A stretch of 17,082 nucleotides of DNA from positions 1 to 17,082 of the forward strand of contig JASAOO010003008.1 of assembly GCA_030849075.1 (NCBI GenBank). Direction: 5' to 3'. This DNA is from Zelonia costaricensis. Its lineage: Eukaryota > Euglenozoa > Kinetoplastea > Trypanosomatida > Trypanosomatidae. Below the pieces are notes generated by a model that worked only from the letters and a program-made list of their open reading frames with translations, was not told the DNA's origin and made no database searches. Position numbers and translations under genes: made by a program. Positions 1 to 7,556 of this stretch are shown in pieces; position 1 is the first letter of the stretch, and every line of letters begins with the position of its first letter.

Positions 1-809
1 GGGGAGGGGTAGAAGGAGCTAAATAGGGACTAGGTGGGGGGAGGGGGAGGTGAAATAGTGAACGGAGTGGCGTATAACTGCTTGAACTGGGAGGTGGACC
101 GTGGCTTCAGCGCGTGTGTGTGTGTGTGAGTGTGTGTAGAGAGAGATTTGTAGGTGGTGGGCAGGTTCGGAAGCGTTGGGCACGAGTGCGGGGACGAGAG
201 GAAGAATGGTGGAGGAGGCGGTAAAGGCAGAGGTGCTGCGAAGGTCGCGCCAGAGGAGAAGCGAAGTCTCAAAGTGGCGATGTGGCGCGTCGCGTTGACG
301 GTTGCCGCCCCGGTGCAGCTGCATCGCTACCCGTGAGCGTTGAAGCCGTCGCACCCACAACGAGGCGGGCAGCGGCGAGACGGCGGACTCCATCGCCCGT
401 CCTATGTGCATCGGTTGCATCAGTTCCGTGCGCGAGGCTGTCTCTCCCTCACTCTCTCGCCCTCATGCACGCACATCCGCCTGCGCCGCATCACACGGCG
501 GTGGAAAGGTTAGCGATCGTTGCTCCGCGTGCACCCATGCAGATGCATGTGTGTGCGTGTGCGTGTGTAGGCGCTGCGGACGAGCTAGCAAGGGTCTAGA
601 CCACGCCGCGCGACAACATCGGAAGACAGAGGAGGGGTGACAGCGGTCAAGACCACATCTGCCGCCTGGTGCCACGCAGAGGTCATCTGCGTGCGTGATG
701 GCTTGAGCGCAGTTCACTCGAAGGAGAGAGAGAGTGAGGGACAGACACTGGGAGCAGTGATCTACGCCGTCCCCCACCCCCTCACCTCGTCGAGCTGATG
801 TTCCGCACC
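1..809. other. 3' flank of the YEATS gene, no gene seen
   Basis: This stretch lies downstream of the YEATS gene in the minus transcription direction and should hold its 3' UTR plus the intergenic spacer to the next gene beyond the left edge. It contains a GT-rich run at about 113-137, a second degenerate GT run at 551-576 and a short GA run near 724-735. At 1-51 the plus strand is almost pure purine, so the minus strand has a strong pyrimidine tract followed by an AG at 31-30, a plausible spliced-leader acceptor for the next, unseen gene. Short reading frames here on both strands consist mainly of repeat-derived residues and look like chance. No RNA gene was recognised. Confidence 0.6.
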
Positions 810-3800
810 TCACAGCTCCGCCATGATGACTGCCGCCTGCCGTCGCGCTGCCTCGACCCGCAACGCATCGATCGCGCTCTCCAACGCCGTCTTCCAGCTG
901 AGCAGCTGCGCAGCGTCCCCGTCGTGACCGAAGCCCCCACGGCTCTGCCCGTCACGCAGCAGCGACGCCGCAAACGCGTCGGCGCCGTGGTGATGCGCGG
1001 CGCCAGCGCTGATGTTGATGCTGTTGACCACCCCCGATGCGGTGACGTGGGGCTCAGAGCCGCTGCTGGTGCCCTGCGAGGCGGCCGACGCGGCGGGCCT
1101 CAGCGCGGCAATGCCGGTGTCGCCCGCGCGGGCGGCGCAGAGCGGGTAGCCGCGCGCCAGCGCACACGACGACGACGTCACCACCGGTGCCACCGAGGGC
1201 GAGGCGCCGTTCGGACGACTTGACGAGCCCCACGGCAGGCCGCTGGCGTTGAAGTGCCGCACCGACTTCTCCTCGTCCTCGGCGTCATCTCCGTCTTCCT
1301 GCAGCGCAGAGGTGCGCCACGGCAGAAGCGGCTTCTCGTCTGCCGCCGCGCGTGTGTCGTGGTGCTGAGCCGCGACGGCAGAGGTGTTGGCGGTGATGCC
1401 GGCCCACGTGTCGCCCCACACGCGTGCCCCGATGGCGTCTGCCCGAGGCAGCAGCACGTCGAAGAAGAAGGCGTGCGCCGTGGATATCGACGCGTCCGCG
1501 GCAAGGCGAAGCAGCCCGCACGCGAGGTCGTACTCTAGCGACGTCAGCCACGTGCCTGGCGATGCGACTGGGGTGCCAAGAGCGAGGCGCCTCGTGGGCG
1601 TTGCCAGCGTGGCGCCGGCGCCATCACCGCTCGCGTCTGCCGCGCCGTCCTCCGCGTGCGCTGTTGCCGCGGCTGATGCGGCGGGGTTGGTGTTCACCCA
1701 CACACACAGCGCCGACGGCGAGGGCGGAGGGGACGGAGAGGGAGGCGCTGTCGCACGGCTACCGAAAAGCGTCGCCCGCCCAGCAGCCAGGGCGGCGTCG
1801 AGCCAGCCCTCCGCTGCCGCGCCGGTCGCGATGCTCGCGAGGAACGCCGCGGTGTACGCCGTGTCCCGCTCCAGGCCGTTGCCGTAATCGAGCACGTACG
1901 GCCACGAGGAGATGCCGCCGGGGTGGCCCAGCGCCTGCGCCTCGCCCTCCGTGAGCGGCGCCAGTAGGCCTCCGAGCCCGCGCGGTGTGGGAGGTGACGG
2001 CGCTGCCGCGTCGTCCGCCATGAGCCCGAGCTGCCGCCGCAGTGATGCACGCAGATGCGCCTCCAGGCGACTCGCCGCGTCCAGCAGGCGCCGCACCACC
2101 GCACCCGCCTTCCTGGCCGACGCCGAGGGTCGCGAGCGTCGCTGCGGCGGTGGCTGACGCGGCCTCTGCGTGCGCTGGTCCTCCACTCCCTCCCCATCCT
2201 CCTCCGCGCTCTCCCACTTCGCCGCCACTGCCGCGCTTGCGATCTCAGCGGACGAACCAGCCGCCGGCCCCGCGGCAGCCGCGGCCGCAGCAAGAAGAGG
2301 AGCCAGCGGGATGACCAGCTCGTCGTACTGCTCCGTCACCACCGGCTCCGCCACCATGGTGTACCCGAGCAGCTCGGGGTGGGCCGCCTGCGTGCGCGGG
2401 TCGCGGGCGGGCGGGACCGCGGGTGGGTAGCGGGGCCGGTGGCTGAAGCGCAGGAGGTGCTGCAAGACCACCACGTTGCTGCCGTGCCCCACGTGCACCG
2501 ACGTGATCGGGCGGTGCACACCAGCAGCAGCAGCAGCAGCAGCGGTAGGGGAGCTCGGGGAGGCACCAGAGCTCTTCGGCGAGCCCACGCCGCCGCCGCC
2601 TCGCCCGCCAGGCCCGAAGCGCCGCGGGCGCCGACCGGGCCCGCGGCGCACCGGCAGCGGTGGCGACGGCTCGGCAGCGGTGACATCGCCGCTGCTGCTG
2701 CCGCGGCTGCCCATCAGATCCCCCTGCGGCTCCGCCACAACGCCCCCCGCGCTGTCCACCTGCGATGCACTCGGCGAGGTGAAGAGCAGCGGGGCGGGAC
2801 CCGGACTCGGTGTCACGCTGCTGCCGCGCGAGGAGAGGAGGGAGACGTCGCTGCCGCTGCGGCTGTGGCGGCGCGACGCGCGCGCGTTTCCGTTGCGTCG
2901 GCGGCGCAGCTCGTCGCACGAGGCGCACGACGACGACCGCGAGGACGCAGCGGAGTCGGACGACGACGACGACGTCGACGGTGATGCCGAGGCGGACACC
3001 GACGAGGCGTCACAGGTCGAGAGGTGCAGTGGCAGGTACGGCCCGCGGTAGTACGTCGCGCGTGCCCCGCTGTTGCTGTTGACGTCCAGCAAGCTGTCGT
3101 AGTGCAGGTGGTGTCGCAGCTCGTGCATGGTGCGGGCGGGGGTTGGTGGCACGGTGCCGGACGTCGTCGGCGGTGGAGTCGTCATGGCGTGCCAGAGATG
3201 ATTCGCGTCGCGCTGGCCGCCCGTCACGTACGTGGACACAGGATCGTGCGGCTTCGTGCCGCGACCGTCGCACGTCTGCATCGCCGTCCGCCCGTTAAAG
3301 CCGCAGTAGTAGCTCAGCAGCTGGTCCTGCGCGTGGCGGGCGGCGCGGGTGTGGGGCGGGTACTTGAGGTACACGTGGATGGACACAATGAACTCTCCCC
3401 ACCCCACCTCCGTCAACTCGAAGGGGGCCGAGGTGACGGTGCGCACGCACGGCACGAAGCTCTCGTCCAGCACAAACACGACCTTCTCGATGAAGTGCGT
3501 GAGATAGTCGTCCGGCGTCTGCGCCGAGGCACTCAAGAGGGAGGTATGCGACTCACCGAGAAGCTGCAGGCTCGCGATGGCAGCACTGCTGCGCTGCCCA
3601 GCTGGAAGCAGCGGCGATGACGCCGACGCGGTGGCGGCGAGCGGTGCGGCGGGGAAGCCGCTTTGCGACTGGGCGGCTGGTACATGCGACGGGGGCGACG
3701 ACAGAGATGACGACGATGCCGCCGACGCGCCACGCGTGTTGCCCGCCGCGACCTCCTCGGGGTGCCCGTTCCACAGCCCGCGCACGTACACGGTCCACTG

Positions 3801-6257
3801 GTGGCTCTTGTCCTTGCTTTCAGGGTTGACAAGCTGCACGCAGCCGCCCACGACCACCGGGATCACTATGGACTGCGCAGGGTCTGGGCCGCACACGGTG
3901 TCGAGCTGAGGCGGCGCCGCGACCTCCTCACTCATGCCATGGTCGTCTGCCTCCCGCTTGACGCGTGTCTGTGTCGGTGCAGCCGCGGGAGCAGCCGCAG
4001 CAGCAGCAGCAGCTGCGGTGGGCAGTGGCCGGTAGAGGCGAATGCCCGGCATGATAAGAAAGCTGTGTGGGTGCGTGAGCAGCAGCGAGGGGGTGTAGTG
4101 CCGCTCCGTGCGCCACGCCACGGCGGTGCGGTGTGCCTGTGCGTACAGCTCACCCGCGCTGGAGCTCGTGGCGCTGACCCCGTGCTGCGGTGGCGGCACC
4201 CGGCGCTCCAGCAGCGCCGCCATGGCTGACCATGCCCTTCTCGACGCCTCTTGCGCCGCGGCGCCGTTCCACACGTACCGCGGCGGCAGCGGCGCGGCCG
4301 CGGCTCCGACCTCACCGTCGCCGCCGGCGGCCAGCGAGCCCTTCGCGGTCTCTCCAGCCCTCCCCGCCGCGCTGCCAGTCGTCGTGCGTGCTGCTGCGGG
4401 AAGAAAGACGTTGTAGGTGAGCCGCACGCGGCGCCGCTGCTGGCGGAGGTGCAGCTCCTGCTCCTCCTGTGTCTTGAGCAGCCGCTGCTGCTGCAACTCG
4501 AGTGCGGCGATGCCGCGCCCGCGTGCGGCCCCCGCGCTGGTCGTCGACGACGAGGACACGGACATCGGTGCCGTGGTGTCGTGGCCGGCACTCGTGATGC
4601 CGTCCTCGCTGCCGTTCATGTCCGACCTCGTGCCGACCACCACGAAGGCACTACCGGACCCGTCGCCAGCCGATCCCGGCGACGGGGAGCGGCTTCGCTT
4701 CTTGGACGAGCCGCTCACCGCCACAGCGGCCGCCGCCCCACGGCGCCCCCCGCCACGACGCCCGGCGCCGGTGCCGCCCCGCTCGCCCCCATCCTCGGCC
4801 GCGATGGTGGTGGCCACGACGGTGACGGCAGAGAACGCGCCGGTGGGGGGCACACCTGCGGCACCGCGCCGCCGCTCCTCCTCCGCCTCGATCTCAGCTC
4901 GGCTGCGGCGGCCGACGCGGCGCGGCTTGGCCTCCTCCACAGCCACAACCGCGTCCTTGGAGGTGCGCCGCGCACCGCGCGCCGCCTTCGCGGCTCCGCT
5001 ACTGGACGACGCCGCCGCAGCAGCAGCCGCAGCAGCAGCGGCGGCCGCGGCCGCGGCGAAGGCGATTTGTTGGCTCTTCGGGGGTCGGCCGCGCTTGCGT
5101 TTGATGGGGACGCCGTCGGGGGTGTACAGCACCGGCGACGCAGCAGCGCGGCGGCGTGGGCGGGGGGCCGGGGTCGGTGGAGCCTTCGCACCTCCCGCAG
5201 CGGCGGGTGCGGCGGTGGTGGTCGGCGCGGTGGGGGTGGGAGGGGCGGAAGAGCCGCGGGAGGAGGCCGCGGAGGTGCGACCGGCACCACGCCCACCCCG
5301 GCCGCGGCCACGTCCACGCCCGCTGCTTCCCGCTGTCGCGGCGCTTGCACCTCCGCCACCACCTCGACCACGCCGCGACCGCGCTGTTGCCGCCCTCGCC
5401 GTGCTCGTGCTCGTGCTCGCCGTGGCCACGGACGAGGAGGCGGCACTGTCGCTGCCGGCCTCCTCCTCTTCCTCCTCGTCCTCGTCTTCGTCCTCGCCGC
5501 TGTCGCCGCTGTCATCGCTGTCGTCGTCAACGTCTGCGTTCCCACTGGAGCTGTCCTCTGAGGCTCCGCCATCGTCCGAGTCCTCCTCACCCTCTTCCCC
5601 CTCCTCCACATCGGCATCCGCATCGCCGCTGTCGCTGTCGGCGTCCGCGTCCGCGGCTACATCACCGACCTCCTCCCCATCCTCTCCCTCGCCCCCATCA
5701 CCGTCCAACGTCATCGCGGGTGCTGCTGCAGCGGCTGCGGCGCTTGCCTTCGCCGCCGCACCTCCGCGGCCTCGACTCGCGCCCCGACCACGACCGCGAC
5801 CGCGGCCGCGACCTCCGCGGCTTGCACGGCCGGGGGCAGCCGGCTGAGCGGACCCGCCCGCGCGTCCCCCTCCGGCGCCAGCAGCAGCCGCAGCAAGACC
5901 ACCGCCGCTGCTGCCACGACCGCCACGCCGACCACCCCCTGCGAGGTGCGCGACGTTCACCATGACGAGTCGGGGTGGCACGGAGAGGGCGAGGGCAGCG
6001 AGGTCGATGCGGTTCCCGGCCGTGTCGGTGCACGTGAAGCCACGCGCCATCTCCTGCGGCGACGGCGCGGCAGCCGCGAAGCTCGGCGCCGACGCGGTGA
6101 CGGCGGTGGTCAGCAGGTCGGCCACCGTCGCGTGGGCCGCGGCGTGCAGGGAGACGTGCAAGACGCGACCGTCGACGTGCAGCTCGACATCCTTGGCGCT
6201 GCCTTCGCCGCCGCCGCCGGCGTGTAAGCTCGGGCCGTGTGCATGTGCGTAGTGCAT
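810..6257 (-). CDS. Large YEATS-domain (GAS41/Yaf9-like) chromatin protein, 1815 aa
   Basis: Predicted nuclear histone-acyl-lysine reader. Order seen: possible ubiquitin-like fold (about 22-104); GRG/RGG-rich stretches (106-168, 294-327) around an acidic Asp/Glu/Ser tract (184-268); AT-hook KRKRGRPPK (386-394); 16-residue poly-Ala (401-416); Gln/Glu/Leu coiled-coil-like helix (583-612); non-repetitive block (611-745). The YEATS fold comes in three pieces: 795-830 with HQWTVYVRG, 916-967 with VVFVLDESF and GWGEF, and 1262-1317 with VLQHLLRF and VVTEQYDELV. The C-terminus holds two non-repetitive blocks (about 1380-1500 and 1565-1625) and a final helix. GAS41 and Yaf9 are about 230 residues and belong to SWR1/NuA4-type complexes, so this protein is roughly eight times longer, mainly through low-complexity sequence. 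The start is the first ATG of the open frame, 13-17 nt after AG dinucleotides that follow a CA repeat. The YEATS call is strong; complex membership is inference. Confidence 0.88.
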   Translation of the reverse strand: MHYAHAHGPSLHAGGGGEGSAKDVELHVDGRVLHVSLHAAAHATVADLLTTAVTASAPSFAAAAPSPQEMARGFTCTDTAGNRIDLAALALSVPPRLVMVNVAHLAGGGRRGGRGSSGGGLAAAAAGAGGGRAGGSAQPAAPGRASRGGRGRGRGRGRGASRGRGGAAAKASAAAAAAAPAMTLDGDGGEGEDGEEVGDVAADADADSDSGDADADVEEGEEGEEDSDDGGASEDSSSGNADVDDDSDDSGDSGEDEDEDEEEEEEAGSDSAASSSVATASTSTSTARAATARSRRGRGGGGGASAATAGSSGRGRGRGRGGRGAGRTSAASSRGSSAPPTPTAPTTTAAPAAAGGAKAPPTPAPRPRRRAAASPVLYTPDGVPIKRKRGRPPKSQQIAFAAAAAAAAAAAAAAAASSSSGAAKAARGARRTSKDAVVAVEEAKPRRVGRRSRAEIEAEEERRRGAAGVPPTGAFSAVTVVATTIAAEDGGERGGTGAGRRGGGRRGAAAAVAVSGSSKKRSRSPSPGSAGDGSGSAFVVVGTRSDMNGSEDGITSAGHDTTAPMSVSSSSTTSAGAARGRGIAALELQQQRLLKTQEEQELHLRQQRRRVRLTYNVFLPAAARTTTGSAAGRAGETAKGSLAAGGDGEVGAAAAPLPPRYVWNGAAAQEASRRAWSAMAALLERRVPPPQHGVSATSSSAGELYAQAHRTAVAWRTERHYTPSLLLTHPHSFLIMPGIRLYRPLPTAAAAAAAAAPAAAPTQTRVKREADDHGMSEEVAAPPQLDTVCGPDPAQSIVIPVVVGGCVQLVNPESKDKSHQWTVYVRGLWNGHPEEVAAGNTRGASAASSSSLSSPPSHVPAAQSQSGFPAAPLAATASASSPLLPAGQRSSAAIASLQLLGESHTSLLSASAQTPDDYLTHFIEKVVFVLDESFVPCVRTVTSAPFELTEVGWGEFIVSIHVYLKYPPHTRAARHAQDQLLSYYCGFNGRTAMQTCDGRGTKPHDPVSTYVTGGQRDANHLWHAMTTPPPTTSGTVPPTPARTMHELRHHLHYDSLLDVNSNSGARATYYRGPYLPLHLSTCDASSVSASASPSTSSSSSDSAASSRSSSCASCDELRRRRNGNARASRRHSRSGSDVSLLSSRGSSVTPSPGPAPLLFTSPSASQVDSAGGVVAEPQGDLMGSRGSSSGDVTAAEPSPPLPVRRGPGRRPRRFGPGGRGGGGVGSPKSSGASPSSPTAAAAAAAGVHRPITSVHVGHGSNVVVLQHLLRFSHRPRYPPAVPPARDPRTQAAHPELLGYTMVAEPVVTEQYDELVIPLAPLLAAAAAAAGPAAGSSAEIASAAVAAKWESAEEDGEGVEDQRTQRPRQPPPQRRSRPSASARKAGAVVRRLLDAASRLEAHLRASLRRQLGLMADDAAAPSPPTPRGLGGLLAPLTEGEAQALGHPGGISSWPYVLDYGNGLERDTAYTAAFLASIATGAAAEGWLDAALAAGRATLFGSRATAPPSPSPPPSPSALCVWVNTNPAASAAATAHAEDGAADASGDGAGATLATPTRRLALGTPVASPGTWLTSLEYDLACGLLRLAADASISTAHAFFFDVLLPRADAIGARVWGDTWAGITANTSAVAAQHHDTRAAADEKPLLPWRTSALQEDGDDAEDEEKSVRHFNASGLPWGSSSRPNGASPSVAPVVTSSSCALARGYPLCAARAGDTGIAALRPAASAASQGTSSGSEPHVTASGVVNSINISAGAAHHHGADAFAASLLRDGQSRGGFGHDGDAAQLLSWKTALESAIDALRVEAARRQAAVIMAEL

Positions 6258-6275
6258 GACGGCCTCAAATCTAGC

Positions 6276-6276
<1 letters not shown>
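6258..6276 (-). promoter_or_regulatory. Candidate trans-splice acceptor and short 5' UTR of the YEATS gene
   Basis: On the minus strand the CA repeat runs into GCAGCTAG, giving AG dinucleotides at 6276-6275 and 6272-6271, 14-18 bases before the ATG. Spliced-leader addition at either would give a very short 5' UTR. The tract upstream is CA-rich rather than pure pyrimidine, so an acceptor further upstream, after the C-rich tract at about 6420-6437, is an alternative. Confidence 0.35.

Positions 6277-6278
<2 letters not shown>

Positions 6279-6306
<28 letters not shown>
6279..6306. repeat. (GT)14 microsatellite, CA on the transcribed strand
   Basis: Fourteen uninterrupted GT units on the plus strand, followed by TTGTTTG. 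The repeat begins 22 bases upstream of the YEATS-gene start codon. On the transcript side it reads CA and sits immediately before the nearest AG dinucleotides. Confidence 0.95.
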
Positions 6307-6309
<3 letters not shown>

Positions 6310-7418
6310 TTTGAGTGGGGTGGGTCGGAGGCGTCAAGTTACTCGAGAAGGCGCTCGACACGGACGACCCACGCGACGGCAGCGCATAACGGCATGCGGG
6401 CATGATCGTTGAGGGGCGCGTGGGTGGGAGGGGGGGGTTTCTCGGCAGCGCACGCACTGCACCCTTCGCTGATGCCTGGCCGCACGTGCAGAAGTCCACC
6501 ACCCTCGTAGCCGGGAATGGAACCAAGAGGAAGGAGGGAAGAGACAGTGGCGAGGCCGAGGCTATCAGCCACTACCACCCCTCCCCTCGCACAAACGCAC
6601 ACGCGCGATGCAAGCTCGTAGGGGAGCGGCCGCACTGGACACGGCAAGTCGAGGAGCCAACGTGAACCACCCGTTCCCCGGCCCCTCGACCGCCCCGTTC
6701 CGGCCATCGTGCAACGGCATTTGTGTGTACGTGTGTGTGGGTGGGTGGGTGTTGGCTCGTCTGCTGGGTTGCTTGTATTTTCGTTCTTGGGTTGGCTTGT
6801 CGGTGCACCTGCGAGACTCGTCGACTAAGCGCCGCTGCGCCCTCGTCCTTCGCCCACTCACCTTCAGCTTCTATTTTGAACCTCCCTCCCTCCCCCTCCT
6901 CCTCCTCTTCGCGGTTCGGGTGACCGTCGATGCCGGTGCTTGAGTGTCGGTGTGTGTTTGCGATCGTACGTGCGGAAGGGGGGAGGGGGAGGTCGCGCCA
7001 GCTGAGCCTGCAGGAGACGGCGATCAGGAGGAGGAGGAGGGGTGTAGCAGAGGATGCGAAGGGGGGGGGACTGGAAGAGGGGGAAGAGACTCGATGGAGC
7101 CGAGTCGCGGCAACGACGGTGGTGGAGGTCTTGGCAAGGGGAAGGCGGCCGGGGTGGAACTGGAAAAAGGAAATGTGCACACTCGCTTGTTCATTCATAC
7201 TTGCAAACACAAAGGAAGACACATCAGCTGATGGGAGGGGGGACGCCCCCCCACCCCCACCCCGCGCAGCGACAGAACGACGAGAAGGGGGAGTGGTGGG
7301 AAAGGCGGCGGGCAGTCGACCCGCGTGCGAGGAGGGAGACAGAGAAGAAGAAGAGAGAGAGCGTGAAAGGGGGACATCGAACAGATGCGCGCACGTGGAC
7401 AACGCAGCGCCGCCCACG

Positions 7419-7450
<32 letters not shown>

Positions 7451-7454
7451 CACA
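7419..7454. repeat. CA microsatellite in the 3' UTR of the 2070-aa gene
   Basis: Twelve CA units at 7419-7442, a short CG interruption, then further CA units to 7454, with degenerate CA/A-rich sequence continuing to about 7491. It lies just over 100 bases past the stop codon of the 2070-aa gene. In the transcript it reads GU, the opposite sense to the CA repeats found upstream of both start codons. Confidence 0.9.
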
Positions 7455-7556
7455 TCGCCCCACACGTATACACATCCACACACACAAAAACACAGGAGTC
7501 CGCATCAAGCTGACGGATACGCCTCCACACGGCAAGGGGCCGTGGTATCACCTCCT

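Larger units (their letters stand above)
6258..7556. other. Intergenic region between the two large genes
   Basis: This spacer holds the 3' UTR of the 2070-aa gene and the splice/5' region of the YEATS gene, both read on the minus strand. It contains the (GT)14 repeat at 6279, a second GT-rich run at about 6721-6756, a CA-rich block at 7419-7491, and purine-rich plus-strand stretches (about 6975-7080) that are pyrimidine tracts on the transcript. A G-run cluster at 6422-6437 fits a G-quadruplex pattern. The only long frame, a minus frame at 6572-7483, translates to Cys/Val runs from GT repeats and Ser/Pro/Leu from pyrimidine tracts, so I treat it as non-coding. No tRNA or snoRNA signature was recognised. 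Confidence 0.65.

Noticed and set aside
5010..5057. Poly-Ala tract as a recently expanded trinucleotide repeat
   Set aside because: The alanine codons are mixed rather than one repeated triplet, so recent slippage is not indicated.
4251..5847. Long plus-strand reading frames (436 and 476 aa) opposite the YEATS gene
   Set aside because: They mirror the poly-Ala, Ser and Gly/Arg low-complexity tracts of the minus gene and arise because high GC removes stop codons. They contain no recognisable motif, whereas the minus frame has the YEATS motifs.
6572..7483. Minus-strand frame of 303 aa between the two large genes
   Set aside because: Starts inside a GT repeat (Cys/Val run) and continues through pyrimidine-rich spacer; no folded-protein character.
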